This document shows, piece by piece, positions 1-9,741 of a stretch of 64,000 nt of DNA. Position numbers and translations under genes: made by a program. Below the pieces are notes generated by a model that had not been told where the DNA came from, did no database searches, and saw nothing but the letters and a program-made list of their open reading frames with translations. This DNA is from Amorphus coralli DSM 19760. GTDB taxonomy: Bacteria > Pseudomonadota > Alphaproteobacteria > Rhizobiales > Amorphaceae. Position 1 is the first letter of the stretch. The number at the start of each line of letters is the position of its first letter. Location of the stretch: positions 434,001 through 498,000 of the forward strand of contig NZ_KB894572.1 of the NCBI RefSeq assembly GCF_000374525.1, in the 5' to 3' direction.

Positions 1-1
1 C

Positions 2-373
2 CGGATCGAGCAGGTGGGAACGCCGCTGGAGCTCTACGCGCAGCCGCGCAACCTGTTCGTTGCCGGCTTCATCGGCTCGCCCAAGATGAACTTCATCGAG
101 GGCGCCGAGGCGAAGAAGCACGACGCCCACACCCTCGGCATCCGCCCCGAGCACATGGCGCTCTCCACCACCGACGGCGCCTGGAAGGGCAAGGTCAGCG
201 TGTCCGAGCACCTGGGCTCGGATACCTTCCTGCACGTCCAGACCGAGGGTCTCGGCACGCTGACGGCCCGCGCCGACGGCGAGTTCCCGGTGCGCCACGG
301 CGACACCGTCTGGCTGACACCCCAGACCGACAAGCTGCACCGCTTCGACGCCGAGGGGCTGGCCCTCCGATGA
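2..373 (+). CDS. Polyol/sugar ABC transporter ATP-binding protein, C-terminal part (5' truncated)
   Basis: Open from the window edge to a TGA at 371-373, so only about the last 123 residues are present. The stretch with [10 protein letters not shown] and [13 protein letters not shown] is the usual end of the nucleotide-binding domain of MalK/UgpC/SmoK-type sugar importer ATPases. It is followed by a TOBE-like regulatory domain containing LGIRPEH. The Walker motifs lie upstream of the window. The stop overlaps the next start by 4 nt (ATGA), so it is co-transcribed with the SDR dehydrogenase, mannitol dehydrogenase and xylulokinase. That context suggests uptake of sorbitol, mannitol or arabitol (SmoK-like), an inference from neighbours. 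Confidence 0.9.
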   Translation, partial: RIEQVGTPLELYAQPRNLFVAGFIGSPKMNFIEGAEAKKHDAHTLGIRPEHMALSTTDGAWKGKVSVSEHLGSDTFLHVQTEGLGTLTARADGEFPVRHGDTVWLTPQTDKLHRFDAEGLALR

Positions 374-1143
374 CCCGCCTTGCCGGCAAGTCGGCCGTCG
401 TGACCGGCTCCGCCCGCGGCATCGGCCGTACCTTCGCCGAGGCCTACGTGCGCGAGGGCGCCACCGTCGCCATCGCCGACATCGATCGCGACCGCGCCGA
501 GGCGACGGCCCGGGAGATCGGCGAGGCCGCCTATGCCGTCGCCCTGGACGTCACCGACCAGGCGTCCATCGACGCCGCGGTCGAGTCCGTCGTGGCGCGC
601 ACCGGCCGCATCGACATTCTGGTCAACAACGCCGCCCTGTTCGATCTCGCGCCCATCGTCGAGATCTCGCGCGAAAGCGTCGACCGGTTGTTCGCCATCA
701 ATGTCTCCGGCACCCTGTTCATGCTGCAGGCGGTGGCGAAGCGAATGATCGCGCAGGGCGAGGGCGGCAAGATCGTCAACATGGCGAGCCAGGCCGGCCG
801 GCGCGGCGAGGCGCTGGTCGCCGTCTATTGCGCCACGAAGGCCGCTGTCATTAGCCTCACCCAGTCGGCCGGGCTGGATCTCATCCGCCACGGCATCAAC
901 GTCAACGCGATCGCCCCCGGCGTGGTCGACGGTGAGCACTGGGACGGCGTTGATGCTTTGTTTGCGAAATACGAGAACCGGCCGATCGGCGAGAAGAAGC
1001 GCCTTGTCGGCGAGGCGGTTCCCTTCGGCCGCATGGGCCGGGCAGAGGACCTGACCGGCATGGCTGTCTTCCTCGCGTCCTCCGAGGCAGACTATATCGT
1101 TGCCCAGACCTACAATGTCGACGGCGGCAACTGGATGAGCTGA
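370..1143 (+). CDS. smoS: SDR polyol dehydrogenase (sorbitol/L-iditol 2-dehydrogenase type)
   Basis: A 257-residue classical short-chain dehydrogenase, predicted cytosolic and NAD-dependent, oxidising a hexitol such as sorbitol to the 2-keto sugar. Visible motifs are the nucleotide-binding TGSARGIG (residues 12-19), NNAA (86-89), catalytic Ser140, and Tyr153/Lys157 in the YxxxK motif. The C-terminus is the usual NVDGGNWMS. Length and the order ABC ATPase / SDR / mannitol dehydrogenase / xylulokinase match the smo polyol operon described in Rhodobacter and rhizobia. The start overlaps the ABC gene stop by 4 nt. The exact substrate (sorbitol, galactitol) cannot be read from sequence. Confidence 0.85.
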   Translation: MTRLAGKSAVVTGSARGIGRTFAEAYVREGATVAIADIDRDRAEATAREIGEAAYAVALDVTDQASIDAAVESVVARTGRIDILVNNAALFDLAPIVEISRESVDRLFAINVSGTLFMLQAVAKRMIAQGEGGKIVNMASQAGRRGEALVAVYCATKAAVISLTQSAGLDLIRHGINVNAIAPGVVDGEHWDGVDALFAKYENRPIGEKKRLVGEAVPFGRMGRAEDLTGMAVFLASSEADYIVAQTYNVDGGNWMS

Positions 1144-1179
1144 GGCTCTCCCGCCGCGCTCCGGCTGCAAGGATCCACC

Positions 1180-2655
1180 ATGACCACTCGGCTATCCGCC
1201 GCCGCGCTTCCCGCCATCGAGGACCAGGCCGCCGTTCCGGCCTACGACCGGGCTGGGCTGGCCGCCGGCATTCTCCATTTCGGCGTCGGCAACTTCCACC
1301 GGGCCCACCAGGCCGTCTATCTCGACGATCTTTTCGCCACCGGCCGCGACCACGACTGGGCGCTCGTCGGAGCCGGCGTCATGCCGGGCGATGCGGCGAT
1401 GCGCTCCGCGTTGGAAGGCCAGGACTGGCTGACCACCGTCGTCGAGCAGTCGGCGGAGGAAAGCCGTGCGCGCGTCACCGGGGCGATGATCGACATGCTG
1501 CCCGTGGGGGACGTCGCGGCGATCATCGAGCGGCTCGCCGATCCGGCCATCCGCATCGTGTCGCTGACTGTCACCGAAGGCGGCTACTTCATCGATTCCA
1601 CCGGGACCTTCGACCCCACCCAGCCGCCGATCGTCGCCGACGGGGCCAATCCCGATGCGCCGCAGACCGTGTTCGGTCTCATTGCCGCCGGCCTGAAGCA
1701 GCGCAGGGCGGCAGGCCTTGAGCCCTTCACCGTGATGTCCTGCGACAACATCCCCCACAACGGCATTGTCGCGCGCAACGCGGTGGCGGGTGTCGCCCGG
1801 CTGTCCGACCCGGCCTTCGCCGACTGGATCCTTCAGACTGTCGCCTTCCCCAGCGGCATGGTCGACCGCATCACGCCCGCAACCGGCGACCGCGAGCGCC
1901 AGCTTCTGTCGGATACGTTCGGCATCGACGACGCGTGGCCGGTCTTCTGCGAAGACTTCTCCCAGTGGGTTCTGGAAGACAATTTCCCGGCGGGCCGGCC
2001 CGCGCTCGAAACGGTTGGCGTCCAGTTCGTGCCGGACGTGACGCCGTTCGAGCTCATGAAGATCCGCATCCTCAATGGCGGACATGCGGTCATCGCCTAC
2101 CCGGCCGGCCTCCTCGACATCCACTTCGTCCACGAGGCGATGCAGCACCCGCTGGTGTCCGCCTTCCTGGAGAAGATCGAGCGCACCGAGATCATGCCGG
2201 TGGTGCCGCCGGTGCCGGACACCGACCTCGACTGGTATTTCGGCGAGATCAAGCGCCGCTTCGCCAATCCGAAGATCGGCGACACGGTGCGCCGGCTCTG
2301 CCTGGACGGCTCCAACCGTCAGCCGAAATTCATCGTTCCCACGATTGCCGACCGGCTGAAGGCGGGGGCGGGCGTCACCGGCCTGGCGCTCGAATCCGCG
2401 CTCTGGTGCCGTTACTGCTACGGCGAGACGGAAAGCGGCGCGGTCATCGAGCCGAACGACCCGAACTGGGACACGCTCGCGCCGCTGGCGCGCCAGGCGC
2501 GCACCGATCCGGACGCGTGGCTCGGCATGGCCGAGGTCTATGGCGATGTGGCGAAGGCCGAGCCCTTTCGCACCGCGTTCGCCCATGCCCTCGGCGCGCT
2601 CTGGGAGGACGGTACGGAAGCTGTCCTCACGCGCTACATCGAGAGCGGCCGGTAG
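1180..2655 (+). CDS. mtlK: Mannitol 2-dehydrogenase
   Basis: A 491-residue polyol-specific long-chain dehydrogenase. It would oxidise D-mannitol (or D-arabitol) to D-fructose (or D-xylulose) with NAD in the cytosol. The N-terminus carries the cofactor loop HFGVGNFHRAHQ. The catalytic KxxxxNxxH pattern is present as K294, N299 and H302, almost the same numbering as in Pseudomonas mannitol dehydrogenase. An AAGGA ribosome site lies just upstream of the ATG. It sits 36 nt after the SDR gene and 9 nt before xylulokinase, fitting a polyol operon in which xylulose from arabitol is phosphorylated next. Confidence 0.93.
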   Translation: MTTRLSAAALPAIEDQAAVPAYDRAGLAAGILHFGVGNFHRAHQAVYLDDLFATGRDHDWALVGAGVMPGDAAMRSALEGQDWLTTVVEQSAEESRARVTGAMIDMLPVGDVAAIIERLADPAIRIVSLTVTEGGYFIDSTGTFDPTQPPIVADGANPDAPQTVFGLIAAGLKQRRAAGLEPFTVMSCDNIPHNGIVARNAVAGVARLSDPAFADWILQTVAFPSGMVDRITPATGDRERQLLSDTFGIDDAWPVFCEDFSQWVLEDNFPAGRPALETVGVQFVPDVTPFELMKIRILNGGHAVIAYPAGLLDIHFVHEAMQHPLVSAFLEKIERTEIMPVVPPVPDTDLDWYFGEIKRRFANPKIGDTVRRLCLDGSNRQPKFIVPTIADRLKAGAGVTGLALESALWCRYCYGETESGAVIEPNDPNWDTLAPLARQARTDPDAWLGMAEVYGDVAKAEPFRTAFAHALGALWEDGTEAVLTRYIESGR

Positions 2656-2664
2656 GCCGGCAGC

Positions 2665-4128
2665 ATGTATCTCGGGATCGATCTCGGCACGTCGGGGCTG
2701 AAGGCGCTGCTGATCGATGGGGACCAGCGCCCTGTCGGCTCGGCCACCGCGCCGCTCACCGTCTCGCGACCGCATCCGGGCTGGAGCGAGCAGGATCCGG
2801 CCGACTGGGTGGCGGCCGCAGAGGCTGCCATCGACGCCCTGCGCCGCGACCACGCGTCGGCGCTTGCCGCGGTGAGGGGCATCGGCCTCTCCGGTCAGAT
2901 GCACGGGGCGACGCTTCTCGACGCCTCCGACCGGCCGCTCAGGCCCTGCATCCTCTGGAACGACACCCGCAGCCACGCCGAGGCGGCGGCGCTTGATGCC
3001 GATCCGCGCTTCCGGGCGATCTCCGGCACCATCGTCTTTCCCGGCTTCACCGCGCCGAAGCTCGTCTGGGTGAAGACCCACGAGCCGGAGATCTTCGCGA
3101 CGACGGCCAAGGTGCTGCTGCCGAAGGACTATCTGCGGCTCTGGCTGACCGGTGAGCATGTCGGCGAGATGTCCGACGCCGCCGGTACGAGCTGGCTCGA
3201 CACCGGCGCGCGCGCCTGGTCACAGACGCTCCTCGATGCGAGCTTCATGCGCGCCGACCAGATGCCGCGCCTCGTCGAGGGCACCGAGGTGTCGGGCACG
3301 CTGAGGCCGGAGCTCGCGGCGCGCTGGGGCATGGACGGACCGGTCGCGGTGGCCGGCGGGGCAGGGGACAACGCCGCCTCCGCCGTCGGCGCGGGAACGG
3401 TCGAGCCGGGCTCCGCCTTCGTGTCGCTGGGAACCTCGGGCGTCCTCTTCGCCGCCAACGCGGCCTATCTGCCAAGCCCGAAAACGGCGGTTCACACCTT
3501 CTGCCATGCGCTACCCGGCCGCTGGCACCAGATGGGGGTGATCCTGTCGGCCGCCGCCTCGCTCGACTGGTTCGCCCGCATTTCCGGCTCCACCCCGGCC
3601 GCGCTCCTGGCGGAGCTGGGCGAGGCGTCCACGCCTCCGAGCGGCATCACCTTCCTGCCCTACCTCTCCGGCGAGCGCACGCCCCACAACGATGCGGCGA
3701 TCCGCGGCGTCTTCGTCGGCCTTGCCCACGAGCACGACCGGGCGGCAATGACCCGGGCGGTGCTGGAGGGGGTGGCCTTCGCGCTGAGGGATTGCCTGGA
3801 GGCCATGCGCGCGGCCGGCTCCCGCCCCGAACGGGTGACGGCGGTGGGTGGCGGCTCCCGTGCCTCGGCCTGGACCGGCCTGATCGCCACGATCCTCGGC
3901 ATCCCAGTGGACCTGCCGGCGGAGGGCGATTTTGGGGCGGCTTTCGGGGGCGCCCGGCTCGGCCTCATGGCGGCCACCGGCGCCGATCCGGCCGCCGTCT
4001 GCACGCCGCCCGCGATCGCCCACTCGGCCGAGCCGGACCGGTCGCTGACCGACGCCTTTGACGCAGCATATGCCCGCTACCGGGCGCTCTATCCGGCGCT
4101 CTCTGCCGTCACCGACGCGCCGTCCTGA
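2665..4128 (+). CDS. xylB: Xylulokinase (FGGY family)
   Basis: A 487-residue sugar kinase phosphorylating D-xylulose to D-xylulose 5-phosphate with ATP. The N-terminal phosphate-binding motif GIDLGTSGLKALLID, the family signature GLSGQMHG near residue 75, the WNDTRS loop, and a C-terminal ADP-binding GGGSRASAW are all visible. Length is typical of XylB. It is the last gene of the rightward polyol operon and ends 4 nt from the stop of the convergent TRAP permease gene, with no obvious terminator between them. Fructokinase-type alternatives are less likely because of the QMHG signature. Confidence 0.92.
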   Translation: MYLGIDLGTSGLKALLIDGDQRPVGSATAPLTVSRPHPGWSEQDPADWVAAAEAAIDALRRDHASALAAVRGIGLSGQMHGATLLDASDRPLRPCILWNDTRSHAEAAALDADPRFRAISGTIVFPGFTAPKLVWVKTHEPEIFATTAKVLLPKDYLRLWLTGEHVGEMSDAAGTSWLDTGARAWSQTLLDASFMRADQMPRLVEGTEVSGTLRPELAARWGMDGPVAVAGGAGDNAASAVGAGTVEPGSAFVSLGTSGVLFAANAAYLPSPKTAVHTFCHALPGRWHQMGVILSAAASLDWFARISGSTPAALLAELGEASTPPSGITFLPYLSGERTPHNDAAIRGVFVGLAHEHDRAAMTRAVLEGVAFALRDCLEAMRAAGSRPERVTAVGGGSRASAWTGLIATILGIPVDLPAEGDFGAAFGGARLGLMAATGADPAAVCTPPAIAHSAEPDRSLTDAFDAAYARYRALYPALSAVTDAPS

Positions 4129-4132
4129 CCGG

Positions 4133-6064
4133 TCAGGATTTCGCGGCGGCTGCCTTCGGCGCCCGCCACATCTGCCAGCCGACCAGGACTGCGCCCAGTA
4201 CCGCTCCGACGATGTCGACGAGCGCGGCCCCCTCGAACGCGCCGGCCGGGATCAACAGCCCGACGCCGGCCGCGACGAAGGCCGCCCGCATCGGCAGCGC
4301 CAGCCGCTCCACGAAATGGCCGATGAAGCCGGCGGAGACCAGCCACACGCCGGCCAGCGCCGTGGTGGCCGCCAGGATCACCTGAACCGTCGATCCGATC
4401 AGAAGCAGGCTCGGCGCGGCGACGAACAGGAAGGGCACGATGAAGGCCGGCCAGGCGAGCCTGGTGGCCTCCAGCGCCGTGCGCATCGGGTTGGATCCGG
4501 CAAGGCCGGCTGCCGCGAAGGCCGCGATGGCCACCGGCGGGGTGATCATCGACATCATGCCGAAATAGAGCACGAACAGGTGCGCCGCGATGGGCTCGAT
4601 GCCGAGCTTGACCAGCGACGGCGCCACCAGCGTGGCCAGCAGCACGTAGACGCCGACGGTGGGCATGCCCATGCCGAGCACGATGGAGACGATCGCCGCG
4701 ATGACCAGCAGCAGCACGACGCTGCTCTGGCCGACCTGGGTCAGGAGAAGCGTCAGGTTGAAGGACAGGCCGGACTGGTTGAGGACGCCGATGATGATGC
4801 CGGCGGCGGCCGAAATCAACACCACGGCCAGCGACACGACGCCGGTCTCCCTCAGGCCTTCCAGGATCTCTTTCGGGTGCATCCGGCTGCCGGCATAGCC
4901 GAGCGCGAAGGCGAGCACGATCAGCGCCGCAGACGACCACAATGCCGCTTCCTCGACGCGCACGTGCAACCAGAAGAGGGCGCCGAGCAGCACGGCGAAC
5001 GGGATCGGAAAGAACCAGCCGGAGCGGAAGGTCGGGCCGGCCGGCGGGATCTCGGAGGCCGGCAGCGCCGTGATGCCGAGGCGAGCGGCGAACAGGTCCG
5101 CCTGGATGAACAGCGCGGCATAGTAGAGGATCGCCGGCAGCAGCGCCGCCAGCGCCACGTCGCCGTAGGGGATCTGCAGGAACTCCGCCATCAGGAAGGC
5201 GGCCGCACCCATGATCGGCGGCATCAGCTGGCCGCCGGTGGACGCGACGGATTCGATGGCGCCGGCCGTCTGCGGGGCGTAGCCGCCGCGGCGCATCAGC
5301 GGGATGGTCACGACGCCGGTGGAGACCACGTTGGAGACCGCCGAGCCGGAGATCGAGCCCATCAGGCCGGACGCGACGATGGCGATCTTGGAGGATCCGC
5401 CGCGGAAGCGGCCCATCAGCGCGATGGATAGCTGGGTGAAGTAGGTGGATCCGCCGGCGCGGGTCAGCATCATGCCGAAGAAGACGAAGGCGACGACCAC
5501 GGTCGCCGCGATCATCAGCGGCTTGCCGAGGATGCCGTTCGGGTCGAGCGCGACCTGCGAGACCAGCCGTTCCGGCGAGATCGATCGGCCCTGCAGCGGC
5601 GCGGGCACGAAATTGCCCCACAGCCCGTAGGCCACGAAGACGACGGTGATGCCGGTGAGCACCGGGCCGGCACATCGGCGCAGCGCTTCCAGGAGCAGGA
5701 TCACCAGGAGCGCGCCGGGCACGAGCGCGACGCCTGGATCGTAGGCCGCCTCGTCGACCAGCCAGGCGTAGCGGATGGCGACGTACATCGGCACCGCGAA
5801 GCCGACGGCGGCGGCGAGAAGATCGTACCAGCGCGGGAGCGGGCCGGGCGCGCCTTCCTCGCGCGGAGCCGGAACCAGCGGATAGGTCAGGAAGGCGAGC
5901 GCGATGGCGATCGCCAGCATCGCCGCCAGGAACTGCTCGTCGTACAGCGACAGGCCGAGCTCGCGTTGCAGGCCGAGAATGAAGGCGAAGGCCAGCAGCG
6001 GCAGCGCAAGCGCGAAGGCCGTTCTGAGGCCGACGATCAGGCGGGCGGCGAGAGAGTGGGGCAT
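4133..6064 (-). CDS. TRAP transporter fused permease (DctQ-DctM fusion, TAXI type)
   Basis: About 643 residues, strongly hydrophobic, with the small 4-TM (DctQ-like) and large 12-TM (DctM-like) subunits fused in one chain, as usual for TAXI-type TRAP systems. The DctM core is recognisable by GSISGSAVSNVVSTG, SVASTGGQLMPPIMGAAAFLMAEF and GMGMPTVGVYVLLATL. It would use an ion gradient to import the ligand captured by the TAXI protein encoded immediately upstream. The ATG at 6064 (MPHSLAARL) puts the first TM segment in its usual place. An in-frame ATG at 6118 would add 18 Pro/Arg-rich residues and cannot be excluded. Confidence 0.9.
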   Translation of the reverse strand: MPHSLAARLIVGLRTAFALALPLLAFAFILGLQRELGLSLYDEQFLAAMLAIAIALAFLTYPLVPAPREEGAPGPLPRWYDLLAAAVGFAVPMYVAIRYAWLVDEAAYDPGVALVPGALLVILLLEALRRCAGPVLTGITVVFVAYGLWGNFVPAPLQGRSISPERLVSQVALDPNGILGKPLMIAATVVVAFVFFGMMLTRAGGSTYFTQLSIALMGRFRGGSSKIAIVASGLMGSISGSAVSNVVSTGVVTIPLMRRGGYAPQTAGAIESVASTGGQLMPPIMGAAAFLMAEFLQIPYGDVALAALLPAILYYAALFIQADLFAARLGITALPASEIPPAGPTFRSGWFFPIPFAVLLGALFWLHVRVEEAALWSSAALIVLAFALGYAGSRMHPKEILEGLRETGVVSLAVVLISAAAGIIIGVLNQSGLSFNLTLLLTQVGQSSVVLLLVIAAIVSIVLGMGMPTVGVYVLLATLVAPSLVKLGIEPIAAHLFVLYFGMMSMITPPVAIAAFAAAGLAGSNPMRTALEATRLAWPAFIVPFLFVAAPSLLLIGSTVQVILAATTALAGVWLVSAGFIGHFVERLALPMRAAFVAAGVGLLIPAGAFEGAALVDIVGAVLGAVLVGWQMWRAPKAAAAKS

Positions 6065-6158
6065 GGGCGTGGGGCGCTGTCCGCTGCGGGGCGAGGGCCG
6101 CCCGGCGGCCGGGACCATGGGTCCCCGCTGCCGGACGGCGGATGCCGAAGCCGCTGGC

Positions 6159-7115
6159 CTAGTTCATCAGGCCGGCTTCCTTGAAGAACTTCTCCGCGCC
6201 CGGGTGGTAGGGCGCGTCGATGGGCACGTAGATCCGCTCCGGATCCCAGCGCTTGTAGATGCCGTGCGCCTCGGCCAGCGCGTCCGGGTGCTCGTAGAGC
6301 GCCTTGACCGCGGCGTAGACGACGTCGTCCGGCACGTCCTTGCCGACCAGCAGCGTGTACTCGTAGCCGAGCAGCGTAACCGGCTCCTTGACGCCGGCGG
6401 CGGCCGGCGACGGCTTCACCTCGGCGAAGTAGGAACCCGGCGCCACCTTCTGCATGGCCTTCTCACCCTCCGGCGTCGCCTTGATGCCGATGAAGCGCAC
6501 GCCGATGTCGGCGTCGGCCTGGCGGATGACGCCGGAGCCGGGAGCGGTGTAGGCGCCGGAGACACGGTCCGCGACCAGCAGGTCGACGGCCTTGGCGAAG
6601 TTCGGCACGGAGACCGGTTCGAAGTCGGCAACCGTCATGCCCTCGGCGGCGAGCGTCGCCTTCAGGCACATCTCGACGAACTTCTGGGCGCTGTAGTCGG
6701 TGGGGAAGGGCTGACCCTTGAGGTCGGCGGCGCTCTGGTAGTCGGAGTCCTCGCGCACCACGAGGCCGACGGTGAACGGCACCAGCACGGCGGCGACGCG
6801 CAGGTTCTCCAGCGGCCGGCCCTCGAAGTTGCCGGTACCGGTGACGGCGTAGACGGTCTCGACGGTGTTGGAGGTGCCGAACTCCATCTCGCCGCTGTTG
6901 ACCTGCGGCAGCACCACGTTGGAGCCGCCGGTCGGGACCGCGGTGGCCGCCACGTCGGAGTTCTGGCTGATGACGTTGGCGGCCGCGGCCGCGATGGAAT
7001 AGCCGAGCGCGCCCTGGGGCAGAGTGCCGATGGCCGCCTGCTGCGCGTGGGCGGTCACGCCCATGGTCAGCGACAGCGCCGCCGCCGACAGTCCCGTGAG
7101 TAGCTTCCTGTTCAT
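6159..7115 (-). CDS. TAXI family TRAP transporter solute-binding protein
   Basis: A 318-residue periplasmic binding protein with a signal peptide (MNRKLLTG, hydrophobic stretch, cleavage near AHA-QQA). The N-terminal TAXI pattern is visible in LGYSIAAAAANVIS, followed by PTGGSNVVLPQVNSGEMEFG. It captures the substrate and hands it to the fused permease 40-90 nt downstream. Its ligand is unknown. Being co-transcribed with a VAO-type oxidase and an esterase-like hydrolase suggests an aromatic or ester compound, which is inference only. Confidence 0.92.
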   Translation of the reverse strand: MNRKLLTGLSAAALSLTMGVTAHAQQAAIGTLPQGALGYSIAAAAANVISQNSDVAATAVPTGGSNVVLPQVNSGEMEFGTSNTVETVYAVTGTGNFEGRPLENLRVAAVLVPFTVGLVVREDSDYQSAADLKGQPFPTDYSAQKFVEMCLKATLAAEGMTVADFEPVSVPNFAKAVDLLVADRVSGAYTAPGSGVIRQADADIGVRFIGIKATPEGEKAMQKVAPGSYFAEVKPSPAAAGVKEPVTLLGYEYTLLVGKDVPDDVVYAAVKALYEHPDALAEAHGIYKRWDPERIYVPIDAPYHPGAEKFFKEAGLMN

Positions 7116-7160
7116 CCGTCTGCTCCTGGTCCTCTGGTCTGGCTTGTCGTGGTTCTTGTG

Positions 7161-8690
7161 TCAGACGCCGTATCGGCCGGGCGCGATGATCCCGTCGGGA
7201 TCGAGCACGGCCTTCAGGCGGCGCAGGACCGACGGCACGACTTCCCGACGGTCCATTTCTTCCTGCTGAAAATCGAGGGACGTCCGCGACACCGGCAGCC
7301 CGACCGCGCCGTGCGCATTCGACAGGGCCCGGTAGCATGCGGAAACCCGCGCGCACTCTTCCGGGTCGCTCCGGTCGAAGATGATGAGATGCAGTGCCCG
7401 GGCGCCGCGCGGCCCGCAGCCGAAGGCGGCCAGATAGTCGAGCCCGTGCTCCGCCAGGATCGCCCGGGAGCGCGCCTGCATGGCGGTCGCGTCGGCGCCG
7501 CGCATCGGGCAGGTGGTCAGGTACCAGGTGGCCCCGCGGCCCTTGCCGCCGGCCCGGTCGCGCCATTTCAGGAGCCCGAGCTCGTGGCTGGTGGGCACGC
7601 CGGAGAAGAAGTCGACCTGGGCCTTCAGCATCGGCCGTTCGATGGCTTCCTCGTGCGGGATGTAGCGGGCCCTGCCGCCTGCCTCCATGAGGGCGCGGAT
7701 GCGGTCGATGCGGGCGTTGACGTCGGCCTCGCTCGCCCCGTAGATGGCCGCCCCGACCATCCAGGCGCCGATGCCGTGCCTCTCCTGGAGCGCATTGCGG
7801 GCCTCGTCGGAGATCGGCGTGCGGCCGCCCATGGCGTCGAACGGATAGCTCTCCTCGGTCCCGGCCACGTAGAGATCCGACGTCACCTTCACCGGCATCG
7901 CCACCTGGCCGCTCTGACGCAGCGGCCGGACCTTCTCGAAGATCTCGCCGAGATCGCCGTCGTCGGGGAAGGCGAAGAAGAAGGAGCGGATGACCGGCGG
8001 CCGCTTCTGCAGCCAGAGGCCGGCGCGGGTGACGACGCCGAGGTTCGACTGGGCGAACAGGCCGTCGACCACCGGCCCGTAGCCATAGCGCGACAGGTGC
8101 CAGGTGGCCGCACCCGGATAGGAGCCGTCGCCGGTGCGCATCACCTCGCCGGTGCCGAGCACGATCTCCATGCCGCACAGCGAGCCGAACTGGTCGAAGG
8201 ACGGCGTGTGGCCGGCGCCCTTGTCGAGCGCGTTGCCGAGAAGACTGCCGGTCGGCGGACCGGAGGTGGTGGAGATCATCAGGTCCGAGCCGCGGCGCTG
8301 CAGCTCGTCGTAGAGCCCCTGGAACGTCACCCCCGGCTCGATCTCGACGAAGCCCAGCGTCTCGTCGATCTCCAGAACCCGGTTCATCCGCCGGCCCATG
8401 TCGACCACCACCTGGCCGGCATGGATCGGCGCGCGCTCGCCGAGCGCGATGTTCTCGCCGGCGCTGACGGGCCAAAGCGCGATCCGGTGGGTGCGGGCGA
8501 GATCGACAAGCGCCACCACGTCCTCGGTGGAGGCCGGGCAGACCACCGCCAGCGGCCCCCGCGGCCCGCCGGGCAGCCGGCTGGTGCCGTAGCGCTCCAG
8601 CGTGGCCGCATCGGTGTCGAGCGCGGCGTCGCCGAGGCCGCTGCGCACAGCGCCGAGAAAGGCATCGGATCCGTGTGCGCCAACGGTCAT
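7161..8690 (-). CDS. FAD-linked oxidase of the vanillyl-alcohol oxidase / p-cresol methylhydroxylase family
   Basis: A 509-residue flavoprotein with an N-terminal FAD_binding_4 domain (VVCPASTEDVVALV, WPVSAGENIALG) and the VAO/PCMH C-terminal cap. The stretch YGYGPVVDGLFAQSNLGVVT is close to the conserved signature of 4-cresol dehydrogenase flavoprotein and vanillyl-alcohol oxidase. Known members oxidise para-substituted phenols. I could not place with certainty the His or Tyr that covalently binds FAD in the characterised enzymes. The start overlaps the upstream hydrolase stop by 4 nt, and no cytochrome c subunit gene adjoins, so an oxidase rather than a PCMH-type dehydrogenase is favoured. 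Confidence 0.85.
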   Translation of the reverse strand: MTVGAHGSDAFLGAVRSGLGDAALDTDAATLERYGTSRLPGGPRGPLAVVCPASTEDVVALVDLARTHRIALWPVSAGENIALGERAPIHAGQVVVDMGRRMNRVLEIDETLGFVEIEPGVTFQGLYDELQRRGSDLMISTTSGPPTGSLLGNALDKGAGHTPSFDQFGSLCGMEIVLGTGEVMRTGDGSYPGAATWHLSRYGYGPVVDGLFAQSNLGVVTRAGLWLQKRPPVIRSFFFAFPDDGDLGEIFEKVRPLRQSGQVAMPVKVTSDLYVAGTEESYPFDAMGGRTPISDEARNALQERHGIGAWMVGAAIYGASEADVNARIDRIRALMEAGGRARYIPHEEAIERPMLKAQVDFFSGVPTSHELGLLKWRDRAGGKGRGATWYLTTCPMRGADATAMQARSRAILAEHGLDYLAAFGCGPRGARALHLIIFDRSDPEECARVSACYRALSNAHGAVGLPVSRTSLDFQQEEMDRREVVPSVLRRLKAVLDPDGIIAPGRYGV

Positions 8691-9607
8691 TGTGCGGCAC
8701 TCCGCCTGAAATCGGATGAATTTGGGGCCGGGGTCCGGTCGCCGCCGGCACCGGTGAGCGCATCCACCACCGCCTGATGGACCGGGTTAGAGGGCACAGC
8801 CATGGCACCCACGATCTCGAAATGGTTGAGGCCGTGGACAAGGCCGCCGCCCGCCAGCCGGCCGGCCCTGGCCAGGGCGGCGGCGAACGCCTCGCCCTGG
8901 CGGATGAACTCCGGCGTCTCCTTCTCGCCCCACAGCACCCAGACGGGGCAGCCGATGCGTTCCGCCTGCAGGGGCGGGCTCAGCCGGTCGGCCTCCTCCG
9001 GCGTGAGATTGATGTACTCGCGGCGTGCGCTCAGAAGCACCGGCTCCAAATCGTAGCCGCCGCTGACGCAGACCAGCGCCTTGATCACGTCGGCCGGCAG
9101 CCCGTGCGCGGGCCAGTCGAGGGTTGCCAGCACCGCCGCCAGGTGGGCGCCGGACGAATGGCCCGACAGCAGGATCCGGTCGGGGTCGCCGCCGAAGTGC
9201 GCCGCGTTGACGTGCACCCAGCCGACCATCCGGGCGAGCTGGTCGATCATGTCGGGCATGCGGACGTGGGGAAGAAGGTCGAAGTCGGGGACGACGAAGT
9301 GCATCCCCGCCGCCGTCATGGCTGGCGCCAGGATCGCTCCGTCGTCCTTGGACTGGGCGCGCCACGCTCCGCCGTGAATGTGGATGTGGATGGGCGCGGG
9401 CGTCGTCTGTGCGGGGTAGAGGTCGAGGACCTCCGTCGGCCGCCCACCATAGGCGTGCTCGGCATAGCCGGTGACCGAGGCGCGGGCCGGCGCCACGGCG
9501 TCCCGCCACTCGGCGAGCACGGCGCCGGCGTTCGGTGCCCAGGCGCGCTGGTCGTAGAGATGGTCCAGCTCGTCCTGGGTATAGTTCAGGAAGACGGTTT
9601 CGCGCAC
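8687..9607 (-). CDS. Alpha/beta hydrolase (esterase/arylformamidase-like)
   Basis: A 306-residue alpha/beta hydrolase starting at GTG 9607, preceded by an AGGAG ribosome site. It has the oxyanion motif HGGAW, the nucleophile elbow GHSSGAH, and a likely catalytic His in GLNHFEIV near the C-terminus. HGGxW plus GxSxG is typical of kynurenine-formamidase-like and carboxylesterase enzymes. It is the first gene of a leftward operon with a VAO-family oxidase and a TAXI TRAP system, so it may cleave an ester or amide of the phenolic substrate. That role is inferred from context. Confidence 0.8.
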   Translation of the reverse strand: MRETVFLNYTQDELDHLYDQRAWAPNAGAVLAEWRDAVAPARASVTGYAEHAYGGRPTEVLDLYPAQTTPAPIHIHIHGGAWRAQSKDDGAILAPAMTAAGMHFVVPDFDLLPHVRMPDMIDQLARMVGWVHVNAAHFGGDPDRILLSGHSSGAHLAAVLATLDWPAHGLPADVIKALVCVSGGYDLEPVLLSARREYINLTPEEADRLSPPLQAERIGCPVWVLWGEKETPEFIRQGEAFAAALARAGRLAGGGLVHGLNHFEIVGAMAVPSNPVHQAVVDALTGAGGDRTPAPNSSDFRRSAAQ

Positions 9608-9723
9608 CTGCTCCTGCCCCTCTCCGCCGCTCGACCCGAGAATTCCCCTCCCTCAGGATCGAACGGTCCATGGTCAAAGGCTAGACCACCGTGCGCAGGT
9701 GCAGCCATTGCATTTCGAGGCCT

Positions 9724-9735
9724 TTGTTATAACAA
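9724..9735. promoter_or_regulatory. 12-bp perfect palindrome at the lysR start
   Basis: TTGTTATAACAA is a perfect palindrome ending 6 nt before the LysR ATG, in the divergent region shared with the hydrolase operon. It contains a -10-like TATAAC. No ribosome site is visible between it and the ATG, so the lysR mRNA could be leaderless. It is a plausible autoregulatory operator. Confidence 0.5.
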
Positions 9736-9741
9736 TCCTGC

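Noticed and set aside
1192-3159. 655-codon leftward ORF across the polyol genes
   Set aside because: Opposite strand encodes complete mannitol dehydrogenase and xylulokinase with all motifs; Arg/His-rich shadow.
9708-9733. Sigma-70 promoter TTGCAT / TATAAC for lysR
   Set aside because: Spacer of 14 nt is too short for a normal promoter; only the -10 is kept as possible.
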